In this document: positions 1 through 11,069 of the stretch, piece by piece
Position numbering within the stretch: position 1 is the stretch's first letter
How the letters are laid out: each line of letters starts with the position of its first letter
NCBI GenBank assembly: GCA_019915015.1
Contig: JAHBBC010000040.1
Coordinates: forward strand, 62,001-126,000
Source: Auriscalpium vulgare
Lineage: Eukaryota; Basidiomycota; Agaricomycetes; Russulales; Auriscalpiaceae
Length of the DNA stretch: 64,000 bases
Direction of reading: 5' to 3'
Program-made: the position numbers and the translations under genes
Notes under the pieces: model-generated
What the model was told of the DNA's origin: nothing
Seen by the model: only the letters and a program-made list of their open reading frames with translations
Databases searched by the model: none

Positions 1-110
1 GCTTGCAGTATCTCCTCGATTAATTGTGCGCGTCTACTGAGAGTTTGAGGTGCACTAGGATTTGGATCGTCGTCGACATCCATAGGCTCGAAGGAGGTCG
101 AGTGACTCAT
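1..110 (-). CDS. N-terminal exon of an unidentified gene, cut by the window edge
   Basis: An ATG at 110 on the minus strand opens a frame that stays open to the window edge (36 codons). It begins MSHSTSFEPMDVDDDPNP and continues with a basic/acidic stretch ending EEILQA. The composition (acidic MDVDDD patch, then a helix-prone segment) is that of a typical soluble fungal N-terminus. The family cannot be recognised from so short a piece. The downstream part lies outside the window. Confidence 0.5.
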   Translation of the reverse strand, partial: MSHSTSFEPMDVDDDPNPSAPQTLSRRAQLIEEILQ

Positions 111-740
111 GGCAGTGGGAGGGTGTAAATCGCTGTATTCATGTGTCGAAGGAACATGCAGATGGTAAGAGTAGAGATAGTACGAGTACGGAGAAGTCGC
201 CGCGCTCGGCGCGCCGCCTCGTTCAAACTCAGCGCAGAGCGCGTCGGTGGCGCACTGGTTGTAGAAGGGAGCGGACTTTGAAGTCGTCACCAATCGTTAA
301 GACCCCCGCGACAAAAAGCAGACTAATCTCTGCAACATGTCACCACACCCGCTCAGCGCTCAGTGCTCGAAGAGAAGGGTCAGAGGAGACGGTGGGGCGA
401 GGAGAGGGCGATGAAGATGACGATGAGACGAGACGAGCGCACTGTGAGTTGAACTGCGAGCACGCGCAGCATACCTACCATGTTGTCAACTCTTCGTATG
501 ATCCCTGAGCTTGCGAAGGGTTGAATCTAGCTACTCTGCCTCAGGGAGACTAACTCTTCGTCCCTCCCATTCTGTCATGCCGCCGCTGCCCGACACGCTG
601 CGCACCACGTAATTGTTGGCCCACCCCGCCCAAGCACGGCCCACGGACACTCTGGGCGCCAAAGCCCTCGGATAGTGCAGTTGACGATCAGAAGTAAGCC
701 TCCGCATCGTACGACTCTCTCAAAGTCTGCGCTGATGACC
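111..740. other. Intergenic/upstream region, nothing firm
   Basis: This is upstream DNA of the minus-strand gene ending at 110. A 121-codon plus-strand frame at 143-508 has biased, low-complexity composition and no recognisable domain, so I do not call it. No RNA gene or repeat was recognised. Confidence 0.4.
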
Positions 741-746
741 GTGCAG

Positions 747-933
747 GCAAGCTGCCAAAGTTGCACATTCGCCGTGTCCTGTCTTCCCCATCCTCAGCCT
801 CTTCATCCCTGCCGAATTCGGACGACCTCCAGTCCAAATCATCCTCGCACACCCGCTCCATCTCGCTCCCGCCAAATGTCGACCTACTCAAAGACCAAGA
901 CAGCGTATTTGTTCCTATGGGCAAATACTTGTA
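747..933 (+). CDS. Possible exon of an unidentified gene
   Basis: After a plausible acceptor (ending gtgcag) a frame reads KLPKLHIRRVLSSPSSASS and continues with a Ser-rich stretch to VFVPMGKYL, then meets a stop or a donor-like GTAGGA at about 933. The serine/proline-rich linker and hydrophobic end look like real coding sequence. Neither the 5' exons nor a convincing continuation could be joined, and downstream DNA to 1880 has stops in all frames. It may be a relic exon. No family recognised. Confidence 0.2.
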
Positions 934-1880
934 GGAGGCTACCCTTATGCCGTCCTTCATCGTGGACGCCTCTGTATGCGTGCACACGCTGCACTCCCGC
1001 ACCTGAGATCATCGACCGTCTGCGCGGCGCGGGCCCGAAAACCGCTCACATTCCTGTGGCCGGAGCCCCCGACGACGCGCCTGTTTTGAGAAGACGTCAA
1101 TCCGTGAGGCGCATGTTCCCAGTCGGCCCGTATTCGGATGACGGCGGCCGCGGTACATCAGCGACCTGGACAATTAGGCTGGTGCGTCTCATTCCGGCTT
1201 GTTTTCGCTCACTCAAATGTGTTAGAACAGGACTATTGTGCCCAACCTCGTGCGCCACGTCGCCACTGCCCCACCGGCCGCCTCCACGCAACGTCACGGC
1301 GTGCCTCTTGCCACAGCACCGTCAAATTTAGCCCAGAATACAGGATACGAGCTTGAATCATAAGTATCTAATATATGTACTTGTACAATGTGTACATGGT
1401 GTGGGCAGGACACAAATACTATATCCAGGGCCTGTCTGTATCGGCCATCCATTGAGCTCAGGCTGAAGCCCGTGCGAGCACACTGTCCGCGATGAGATCG
1501 CACCACAGCGAGGTACTCGACTCGGCCGTCGTCGATGTCTCACAGCTCAACTGTTCACCAAATTCTGCGCATGGCAAAAGAACAATGTGATGGCTACAAA
1601 TCTGCCGAATGAACCGTCTTGCCATGCTCTGTAAGGGCCTTACAAAGACTAGTAATCTACCCATACGTATGCACCAACGCAGCCTCTGTTGCCGTCTCCC
1701 TTCTGAACATGTCAACCAGTTCAACATCTTCCTAGAGGGTTCCCTGGGACGGCTTCAGGAAACTCGCTCAGCGAGGCCGAGAACCGGGGAATCAACGAAC
1801 AAGGACCCGATCGCTCTTGTAAAGGACAGCATGGTGGGCCGTGTTCAACTTGCTCAGTTTGTCTTTGAAATCTCATGACC
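934..1880. other. Gene-poor stretch
   Basis: Only short overlapping frames on both strands, none with a domain or convincing splice structure. No repeat related to other parts of the window was noticed. Confidence 0.35.
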
Positions 1881-1894
1881 GTCTGTTGTATTAG

Positions 1895-2330
1895 CGAAAG
1901 GGTATCGCTCCGCCCTACATAGCGCGAGACGATCTAGAGGATCTACAGGATTTGCCGGAAGATTACAAGCCCGGTGAGATCACCGAGCAGGTTGTGCGTG
2001 ACGCATGCGGTTCGAGCTATCTCAGTGGGTGCATCGCTTTCAATTGACTCATTCTAAAGCTCACCTACCGCGCCCGTTCCTCAGCCGGTGTAGATACTGT
2101 AAGACTTATCTCTTATACTTGCGGGGGCGACTGAAATAGGGATTGCCCAAGGTCGTATCATCCTTGTTGACTGCCTTCCTCTCGCTGGCGCTCCATCCCG
2201 ACATGCAGCACAAGGCCTAGGCCGAGCTCGATGCCGTCAATGGACGTTCCCGTGGCGACGGTGCTGCCCGCGCGCGACGTGCTCGAGAAGGCGTTCGTCG
2301 CGAAGCCCGAGAGTGAGCAACTCTGGCGCC
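1895..2330 (+). pseudogene. Cytochrome P450 internal fragment (I-helix region), decayed
   Basis: A plus-strand exon reads GIAPPYIARDDLEDLQDL and continues to ITEQVVRDACGSSYLSG. It is followed by intron-like GTGGGT...CCTCAG, a tiny exon encoding GVDT, a second intron, and an exon with SSLLTAFLSLALHPDMQHKA-stop-AELDAVNG. This order (FG-loop end, I-helix with A/G-x-D-T, then LALHPDMQHKAxAELDAV) is characteristic of fungal P450s. The in-frame TAG in HKA*AEL, the lack of N-terminal and haem-binding parts and loss of frame afterwards mark it as a relic. A second P450 relic lies at about 38.4-39.4 kb. Confidence 0.7.
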
Positions 2331-2360
2331 ACGCTACATAGAATCATGGGTCGCATTATA

Positions 2361-3478
2361 CTAAGGCCTGGGAAACTCACAAAGCAGCCAAAGCGTTGAG
2401 GTCGCACCCGCAATTTTAAGGCTCTGCCGTACCGTCGGAGTTGAACCACTCGAGAGCTAAGATACTTTTAGGCATGGATAGCAGCGTCGAAGGAATGGGA
2501 CACATTGGCAAATCCGCTGACACTGTACTTCGATCTCAATGCTTGCCAGCGCCGTCGGCGTCGACCTTAGCGATGACGCCCTTATATTTGACATGGGTGA
2601 TGGCATCGGCAAGCTGTAACGTAGGCGCGAGATTCTACGGGCCGGACTGTAATGAGCAGATCATATGGAGGAAATTGATCAGGCTGCTCACCTTGCTGTG
2701 AACGCTGCAGACGAGGTCTAGTGCGTCAATGGAAACCCAGGACACCCGTATGCAGCACCAGGGCGTAAAGCTGTCCGAGACAAACTGGGAAGAGCTTCGC
2801 AAGTGATTATGTCCAGACACTCACAACTCGATGAGACTAGGCTTGCCCGCGCCGATCGCGCCCGATCGCGCCCGATCGCGCTGTCAGAATTTATGTGGTC
2901 CAGGTCGATTGGCAAACGCACCGCCTAGCAGGGAGGACGAGAGAAGAGATAACAGAAGTCGCCATGGTCGTGGTAAAAGACAGAATGCGCCGTGGATGGA
3001 TTCCTAACGGTTGCTAAGAATGCAGCGCATAGATGGCATTCCTTGTCGTCGAAGAGCGTGTTGATAGTGCAGAGGCATATGTGGAGGTAGTGGGATACCT
3101 GGTGGACGCGATGAGTCACGGCGAAGGCGCCCGAACGCCCAGCCAGGCCCGTAGGTGGCCTGTGGCGTAGGGCGCGCCCGTTCGCGCAGGACTCATCGCG
3201 CTCTACAACGGTAAGGCGTCACCGACATTGAGTGTCCACCGCGGTTGGGCATGAAGGATGCGAGGGTGTGCAGGCGACCGAGCACGGGCCGGGTGGCGAT
3301 ACATTGTTTGGCCACGTGGCCCGTTTGGATGGCGCTATCGATGGGCCGCGCAACTTGTACCCTCCCTCCACGTCAAGCAACAGCGATCCTTGGACCATGT
3401 TTTCGAATTCCCTTCTGTCCAAATTCCGGAAGTCTGTCAGGCTGCACAGTCAAACTGTGTCATCTCAGGGTGAGACAA
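2361..3478 (+). repeat. Diverged upstream part of the NLR duplication
   Basis: Segments around 2380-2490 and 3230-3478 resemble the reverse complement of 29680-29240, upstream of NLR-B. For example, AAGCAGCCAAAGCG, GTCTGCCGTACCGTC-like and GAGAGCTA blocks occur in the same order. Identity here is clearly lower than in the adjoining NLR core, and about 700 bp in copy A have no counterpart in copy B. The duplication is therefore old, and only the core from about 3479 onward has been kept identical. Confidence 0.6.
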
Positions 3479-3490
3479 CAGCAGTCGAGG

Positions 3491-6400
3491 ATGTCCCGGA
3501 AGGCTCATATCAGAACAGATCAGCATGACATCAATAGCAAGATGTCTCCAGTTGGCAGCCCGAGACAAGCTCGCGAGGACTATACATTGTCCACGCATCT
3601 TGCTGTATTGAAGGAGATCGGAGAGATCGCGGCAAATGTGCCATATATCAAGGGTGTAGCGGGAGTTCTCTTGAGGGTTGCTGAGATAAGGGAGGTGAGT
3701 AGCTCTGAGTCTCATCAACAAGAGCTATATCTCATGTAGGGATACACAGCGATCTGTCATTTATGATGACAGTTGCGATGAAATAATGGAAGACCTTGCT
3801 AGAGCTGCTGAGATGGTGGCTCATGCATTTCAGTGGTGTACCCCAGGCTCCAATGCAAACCTGCTTGATGCAAACACAATGCCTGCTGATCTGATTGATC
3901 TTCTTCAATCCCTCAGACAGTGAGTGCTATTTGCTGCTGTTAGCTAGCCTGATAATCACAAGGCTGCTTTGGCATTTCAGAGAATTAGACAAGATCAAAG
4001 ACCACATGATCTTATTAGAGTCTTATAATCAATCCAGAATAACCAGAATTCAAAAGACTTTGTTTCACTCAGCCATGTTGGATAAAACACAGAGGTGTAG
4101 TAGAACTCTCAAAGAAGTTCTTGAAGCTACAAAAGTAAAGTTCTTCAAATAGCTATTGTTATAGGATCCTAACAATCTCTGCAGAGTGCTCTGATTATGC
4201 ATATCGGTTTTAATTCCAATGCAGCATCAAGTCAAGTAAGTCATATGATATATGTGTTTTCTGGGACTAAATAGTGGACCTGTGCAGACTAGTCATCTAG
4301 GTTTGAGGTGTTTATCACACACAATGCCCACCTTGTGTCTTGCTAATACTCTTATGATAGACCAAATATGTCACTTCCCCCATTACCTCAAGGTTTCTGT
4401 GGGAGAACTTTTGAGGTTGAAAAAATTGTGTCTATAATCATCTCAGCATCACCTTCAGCAAAAATAACAATAACAGGCCCTGGCGGTGTAGGCAAAACTG
4501 CAGTAGCTCTGGGTGTTCTACATCATGCAGATATCAAGAAGAAATTCAAGGAGAATATATATTTCGTGTCTTGTGAATCATGCACTACAGTCAGTCTGCT
4601 ACTGGCAAAATTGGCTCAGATATTTGATGTTATATGTGAAAATGAACAACTTGTGGAATCACATGTTCTTTCTTATCTTAACAAAGGCTCTGATTGCTTA
4701 ATCACCTTAGACAACTTTGAAACACTCTGGGAACAAAATGCATCACAAAGAAGTCAAACTGAGTCGTTATTGAAAAAGATGGTGGAGGTGCCTGGTATAA
4801 CTCTACTAGTGACTATAAGAGGAACAGAAAGACCTTCTTGTGTGAATTGGACAGAGCCAACATTGCCACCTCTTGAGCCAGTCAGCATTCAAGTATCAAT
4901 AGAACTATTCAAGAATATTTCTGGAAAATGGGACAAGTATGCAGATCAATTATTAAAGGCTATAGATGGTCTACCATTGGCAGTGACATTGATAGCCTAC
5001 CTTGCTCAATCTACAAATTGTCATGATCTGTGGTGTCTCTGGCAAAAGAATCAGACTGGGTTACTTGAGCGTGATAAAACCCATCGTCTAACAAGTGTAG
5101 ATGTCTCTATACATTTATCAATCAGTGGCAGTAGAATAAACAATTCACCAGACTCTTTGAGATTACTAAGCATGGTGTGCATGTTGCCTCAGGGGCTTGA
5201 CATGTCTAAGAACATGAAGCTTCAAAAGTACTTCCCCAATATGCCAGATTTTGATATTTTGATGATACCACTAAAGACCAGTGGAGTAGTCTATTCAACA
5301 CCCCAAAACTTTTTAAATGTCCATTCACTGATACGTGCTTATTGTCAGAGTTACCATCCATGTTCACAAGAAGACAAGGTGTCATTGGCTGAGTACTATA
5401 TCAAATTGGCAACAACAAGTCATGTAGGGCAAGACAGCATATTTCATGAGCAAGTTTCCCAACTGGAAAACATGTATGTCTTATTTTATGACTTGCTCCA
5501 AGGGACACCTTGGCCTTCGTTGATAAGCGCTGCATTGGAATTTTCATTCTTTGCCTGTTGTGTGGGCTCATTCTCAGATCAACTGCTTGTTTTGATTGAG
5601 GAGCACTGCAATGCTATTTCAAATAAGGAACATATCAAGTTGTATACAGTATGGGGCAGATGTTGCAGCCGTACATATCAGTTTGAGATGGGAGAAAGAA
5701 TGTATGCAAAGGCAAAAGACTTGGCTGAATTATATGAAGACTACAGCAGCATAGGCGATATATTAATAGGAATTGCAGGTCTAAGAAATGGCAGTGAAAA
5801 CTGGAAAGGTGCAATTGAGATGTACAAAGAGGCTCTCGACATGCACAAGCTTGCTAACAACACTGAGGGTCAAGCCAATGACTATCTGTACATTGGACAA
5901 GCCTTTTATCAAGAAAATGATATATTAAAAGCTAAAAAATATTGTTATAAAGCACTGAACGTGTTTCAGAGCATGTCAGATAGTAATAGCCAAAGTTCTG
6001 CCTGGAAGGTTCTTGGAGATATATATTTTAGTGACAACATGGTGAACAAAGCCTACAAATGTTATCTTGAAGCCTTACAATTAGGCCGACACAATCATAA
6101 CTTTTACATAGAAGGACGAGCTTTGGAGGAGATTGGGAAGATCCACTTATTAGAGGGAAGGTTGACTGAGGCTGAGGATAATTTACAGAGAGCTTTGAAC
6201 ATTCAAACGAGAATCAAAGACAGCATTGGGCAGGGGGTTGCATTTGATACATTAGGAGAAATGTATCTAAAGCAAAACAGACTTGAAGATGCCAAACAGT
6301 GCTATGAGAGAGCATTACAGTGTTACAAACAAACAGATCATATAATATTTCAAGCATGTTCCATTCATTCATTAGCTGCTGTCACAGCATATCAAGGAGA

Positions 6401-6734
6401 TAATAACGGCGCTGTTGCTTTATATAGAAAGGCATTTGATATGCATGAAGGTGTTGGAAACTTGGATGGGCAAGGATTTGTTCTCAACAGACTGGCAGAT
6501 TTGTCTTATTCTGAAGAACAGTATGATGATGCTCAACAGTACTGGCAAAGAGCACTTGAGATATTCCACACTCAAAACAATTCAGTTGCAGAAGCTCATA
6601 TTCTCTATCTTTTGGGAAGAGCATTTTACAATTTGAGGCAATACTCTCAGGCCGGAGAATACTGGAAGATTGCATTGAAAAAAGTTCAGAGATTGAGTTC
6701 TCACTATGTGAAGGCTCTGTGTTGGAATGCTTAG
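3491..6734 (+). CDS. NLR-A: NB-ARC/TPR protein (NOD-like receptor), C-terminally truncated
   Basis: Multi-exon NLR-like gene. N-terminal exons 3491-3694, 3750-3919, 3981-4134 and 4185-4235 can be joined in frame; they encode a helical N-terminal domain with LAVLKEIGEIAANVPYIKG. The junction to the large exon could not be resolved in frame. The large exon is open from at least ATG 4368 and carries the fungal NLR lead-in LPPLPQGFCGR, a P-loop GPGGVGKT (codons about 38-45), a Walker-B-like LITLDNFE (about 115), a sensor-like TIRGTE and GLPLAVTLIA (about 203). TPR-like 40-residue repeats follow from about residue 455. NLRs of this build act in cytosolic recognition and cell-death or incompatibility signalling; the ligand is unknown. 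The 788-codon frame stops at 6734 through a frameshift relative to NLR-B. The gene is conspicuously A/T-rich against its surroundings. Confidence 0.85.
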
Positions 6735-6891
6735 CAGAATTAGAACTTACAATTCAACATATGCGGTTGAATTGTTTGAAAGAGCAAGCCAGGCATTCAC
6801 AAAGGCAGACTGCTTGAATGATCGAGAGAGAGTATTAGAAAGTTTGTCTCAATTGCACTCAGATCAAAATCAGACTAAAAAGGCCAGATAA
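6701..6891 (+). pseudogene. Frameshifted TPR tail of NLR-A
   Basis: After the stop at 6734, the neighbouring frame still encodes the equivalent of NLR-B's tail: CEGSVLECLAELEL, then in a third frame AVELFERASQAFTKAD and ERVLESLSQLHSDQNQTKKA before TAA at 6889-6891. Two small indels, near 6706 and near 6752, therefore separate the open frame from about 60 residues of ancestral C-terminal TPR sequence. The protein could still work as a shortened form; the tail as such is not translated in frame. Confidence 0.75.
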
Positions 6892-7779
6892 TATGCCTTT
6901 GTGCCTTAAACAGAATATTTATATTGTCATGTTGGTACATTCTCATGCCCTTTCAAGATATAGAAATGTGTAGTAGAGAACTGTAATGGGGATTCTGACA
7001 CTGACTAGTTCCTCCAAGTCTTGTATGCTTAGTTGGTATCATGTATCATTGTCCAACTTTCAAATACTCATAGTAGGTATGAACAGCAATGCACCTGCAG
7101 AACAAGGTAAGGTCACTGCTCAGACTCCAAGCAGAGGATAGCGAGAGAAGGTCGGAGAGGATCCAACGGTGGGTAGGGCCTTGTGGAATCCACGAGGCGC
7201 GTGTCCCAACCGCGTAAGCGAAAAACAACATACAAAGTCAATAAGAACTTGTGAGGAGAGGGCGACTCCCGCCGAGCTCGAGGAGTATTCAAGTGTCAAG
7301 CAAGAGCAAGGAAGGCGAGCGTTGATGTGACACGGGTGCGTCCGGGATGCGCACACGTACTGGTGCGGTGTAAGGGAGTACGGGAAAGATGGATGCGGCG
7401 CTGACGACTAGCGGTCGTCTAGCGCGGGCCCTGACGCTGTGAGCTAGCATGTCAGGGAACTGTAGCGGCCACGAGCTCGCACAGTTACCTAAACAGGGTG
7501 TTGACACCTGTTTGGGTTGTAGTACTTAGGCTGCCTCCCTTGGGCAGGGAGGTGGCAACTTACATCCAACACATCCTGTACACATTCATCGTCTACAATC
7601 GTAGCACACTGGTTGCATTCCTTCGTGTGAACCGTAAGACAGCAAAACATCAACATTACACTTTTTTGAACACCCTTTATAGTGAGCAAATCTATTTATT
7701 CGAATTACTAACTACAAGGTTACAGATGGTAAAGAATAGAGCAAAACGCAAGATCCCCACCGCTGGTGGGGTTTCCCGC
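6892..7779. other. 3' flank of NLR-A, no gene
   Basis: AT-rich 3' flank up to about 7100, then GC-richer DNA without a convincing reading frame. A small inverted repeat, AAACAGG...CCTGTTT, lies at about 7492-7514. It is not visibly related to the 3' flank of NLR-B (25283-25791), so the two genes' downstream regions are independent. Confidence 0.4.
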
Positions 7780-8704
7780 TGATGGGCGTCCAACCGGTAG
7801 TGAGGCAGATATATATTGATATCCACTCCTCAGAGCGCAGTAATGGACGTATCGATTTGAGGGAGTCAGTCAGGGTCCCAAGACTACGCACGGCAAATCC
7901 TGCTCGGTGAACAAGTGGGACATGGTGACTTGGACTTGGATCGGAGGGCACGAGAGGCTAGGGGAGAGGACAATAGCGTGCGGGCTAGACACAACACGGA
8001 TCACCGAAATGATGTAGTGCTGGAGACACGACGGGCGAGCTCCCAAGAATGTGTCACGGAAGCTAGGAATGTCGGAGGGGACGCAAGGACTATTTTGAAA
8101 GGTGAAGGGGAGTTACGCAGTGGTGGCAATGGTCGGGGGAATATTTCGACGACGAGAGGGAGGAAGTACGAGGCGGTGGCGAAGGAACAGAGGGGCGTAT
8201 ATAAGCCTGATCTCTGCGTTGAAGGTGCGGGGTTTCGAAGGAGAGATTGGTGAGACGTAGGGAGATTTCGAAAGGCGAGAGGGGATTTGTTGAGGGTCGT
8301 GGTATTGATATTCGTATTGATATTGTGGCATGGTATTGGGTCGAAGTTCGTGCGTCTAAGAGCTTAGAGCAACGGTTTGTGGTGAAGTCAGACCACTTCA
8401 GAGGCTCTTTTGAGATCCTGAGTACGAGGGGGAATAGTAACTTGTTATTTCGTCTTCGAGCAACTCAGAACTATTTGTACGACAATCGAGTCAGAATCCG
8501 TATCGTACGGACGTTGACATAGGAGCCAAATACGATCTAAAACACGGAAGATGTGGGTCAGATATCACAGGGAGTACAAGGTGGACACGGGGGAGTGAGT
8601 ATACGAGGGATGTGGCAAGAGAGGATCGTTGAATTAAGGTATAGTTTAGGTTTAGTTTCGACTTACGATCGCCGCTAGGGGGTGAAGTGCAAAATGCGCG
8701 GCTA
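7780..8704 (+). repeat. LTR-like repeat, 925 bp, copy 1
   Basis: Begins TGATGGGCGTCCAAC and ends GCGCGGCTA directly against fold-back element 1. The same 925-bp unit lies on the minus strand at 24355-25279, and a partial one at 23181-23736. A TATA box (GTATATAAG, about 8196) sits well inside and is kept in the other copies, as expected for the U3/R border of an LTR. No coding capacity is convincing; 112-codon frames present in all copies drift without conservation of protein. The unit starts with TG but does not end in CA here, and no target duplication was found, so solo LTR is the best but not a proven reading. Confidence 0.6.
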
Positions 8705-8733
8705 CACCAGTCCCTGTAGTATAATAAGAAATA
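8705..8733 (+). repeat. Left terminal inverted repeat of fold-back element 1
   Basis: CACCAGTCCCTGTAG followed by TATAATAAGAAATAA. The exact inverse lies at 10960-10988. Element 2 carries the same terminus with one change (CACCAGTCCATGTAG), which defines the family ends. Confidence 0.8.
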
Positions 8734-10988
8734 ACACCGATGACCATCGGTGTGCTAGTTTCGAGGATTGACCGATAAGGAGATCATTTTAAATGGGTCG
8801 GCGTAGGAGATATTTAAAATGATTCCAACGGTAAAAATGTTGTGATCCTATTGGCTACGGAAAAATCGGCTAAAATCTGATAAAATGTTGAAAAAATTCA
8901 GCCCGCGTCAGTTCCCACAGGTACGGGACGGAAATAAATCATTTTAAATGATTACCAGTACTACGAATAGCTGCCCGTAGGGCTTGGAAAAATAGGGAAA
9001 CATACGGAGAAATCGGAATATATTTGGGGGCGTCGGTGTCTAGCCGATATCTATTCCCACGCGTCAACATATTCCCACGGTCCCAAGAAATGCTATTTTT
9101 AATCATTTGCGCTGGTATATAATCCTTTCTGTAGGCCCTGGGAAAACCCATTGACAACCATACAGTGCATGTATGATGTAGACTTACATGTAGTCCCCAT
9201 ATAAAAACTGCTTGAAGCCCATTTTATGCAAATGTGAGCTGGACAGAACCACAAACCAGGAAAGTATCTGATACAGAATATCCTGCAGGCATGATCTTCT
9301 TTACCTAAGCAACCAAACTTTGTACACAGATAGCTCTCAACACTTCAAGACTTATAGTATGTTTTCCGTGACCCAAGCCCCCCCTCAATTCTTCTCAAAC
9401 ACAATTTATTTAGTATTTACGCTGTTGAAATAGTATTGATATACATATCTGGACTACTTTTGAATACATTTGGCATGGTCTGACTGCTGTAGATGCCCAG
9501 TCAAAGTGCAACTAGTCTCTATCATTACTTTCTATATTTACCATGCTGAAGCATGGGTAGACTGCACATATATTCATTATTTATATATTTTGGCCCAAAA
9601 GAATGCAGTGTGCCTATTACTATTGCTTTCCAGGATTCGGTCAATATAATCCCCAAATATTTCGGAGCACTCTCATACCATGTCCAACCTACTGCTATAA
9701 GTATTGGAATCATACAAAGATTTGGTAGATGGTACTGTACTTCCACTCTGACATACCCTCTAAGATATAGAATGGTCCCAGGCTTGTACATGTATATATG
9801 AATGGGCTTATTCTCAGTTATCATAGGCTTATGCTCAACTAAGCTGATATCACAAGTCAAGATTCAGTGGAAGAAGAAAGGACCATTTGCTATTGCACAT
9901 GCATCGGACAAGGACAGTAGTATAGGCTGTATCAGAGCAGAAGTACAGTACTATCTACCAACTCCTTGAAGGAATACAATACTTATAGCAGTGGGTGGGG
10001 CATGGTCTGTGAGTACTCTGAAATATTTGGGAATTTTATTGACCAAGTCTTGGGGAGCTATTAAGCACACTCCATTCTTTTGGGCCAAAACATATAGATA
10101 TTGAATATATATATTGAATGCAGCTTACCTGAGGCTTCAAAGGAGAAGATGGTAAATGGGAAAAGTAGTGGTAGACAGTGATGTTATTTTCACTGTGCAT
10201 CTATGGCAGTCAGAACATGCCAAATGTATTCATAAGGAGTCGAAATATGTATATCAATGTTATTTCAATAGCATAGATACTAAAGAAATTGTGTTTGAGA
10301 AGAATTGAGGGGGGGCTTGGGTCACGGAAAACATACTATAAGTCTTGAAGTGTTGAGAGCTATCTGTGTACAAAGTTTGGTTGCTTAGGTAAAGAAGATC
10401 ATGCCTGCAGGATATTCTGTATCAGATACTTTCCTGGTTTGTGGTTCCGTCCAGCTCGCATTTGAATAGAATGGGCTTCAAGCAGTTTGTATATATGGAC
10501 TACATGTAAGTCTACATCATACATGCACTGTATGGTTGTCAATGGGATTTCCCAGGGCCTACAGAAAGGATTATATACCAGCGCAAATGATTAAAAATAG
10601 CATTTCTTGGGACCGTGGGAATATGTTGACGCGTGGGAATAGATATCGGCTAGACACCGACGCCCCCAAATATATTCCGATTTCTCCGTATGTTTCCCTA
10701 TTTTTCCAAGCCCTACGGGCAGCTATTCGTAGTACTGGTAATCATTTAAAATGATTTATTTCCGTCCCGTATCCGTGGGAACCGACGCGGACTGAATTTT
10801 TTCAACATTTTATCAGATTTTAGCCGATTTTTCCGTAGCCAATAGGATCACAACATTTTTACCGTCGGAATCATTTTAAATATCTCCTATGCCGACCCAT
10901 TTAAAATGATATCCTTATCGGTCAATCCTCGAAACTAGCACACCGATGGTCATCGGTCTTATTTCTTATTATACTACAGGGACTGGTG
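8705..10988. mobile_element. Fold-back (palindromic) element 1, 2,284 bp
   Basis: The whole element is an inverted repeat: it starts CACCAGTCCCTGTAG and ends CTACAGGGACTGGTG. The outer about 640 bp of each arm are nearly identical. The inner parts down to a centre near 9845 are still mutually inverted but clearly diverged (for example, CCTACTGCTATAAGTATTG against CAATACTTATAGCAGTGGG). It has no transposase, so it would be non-autonomous. It shares termini and internal blocks (TTGGCTACGGAAAAATCGG, CAAGCCCCCCCTCAATTC) with element 2. No target-site duplication was recognised. Confidence 0.85.
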
Positions 10989-11069
10989 GAGAACGCCACA
11001 CCGCGCCCCCGGGCGTTGTAGTAGGAGCGCTAGACAATCAGGACAAAAGGGGGCCAGGTCAGCTAATGA
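10989..11069. other. Short spacer next to fold-back element 1
   Basis: Unique DNA between the element's right end and the trapped pseudogene; nothing recognisable. Confidence 0.3.

Noticed and set aside
7915..8253. 112-codon frame in the LTR-like repeat, also seen in copies 2 and 3
   Set aside because: Repeated with the nucleotide repeat; substitutions do not favour protein conservation, and the TATA-like box lies inside it.
8939..9157. 72-codon frame found identically at 8939-9157 (-) and 10536-10754 (+)
   Set aside because: It exists twice only because the arms of the fold-back element are inverted copies; no domain, no start context, not kept in element 2.
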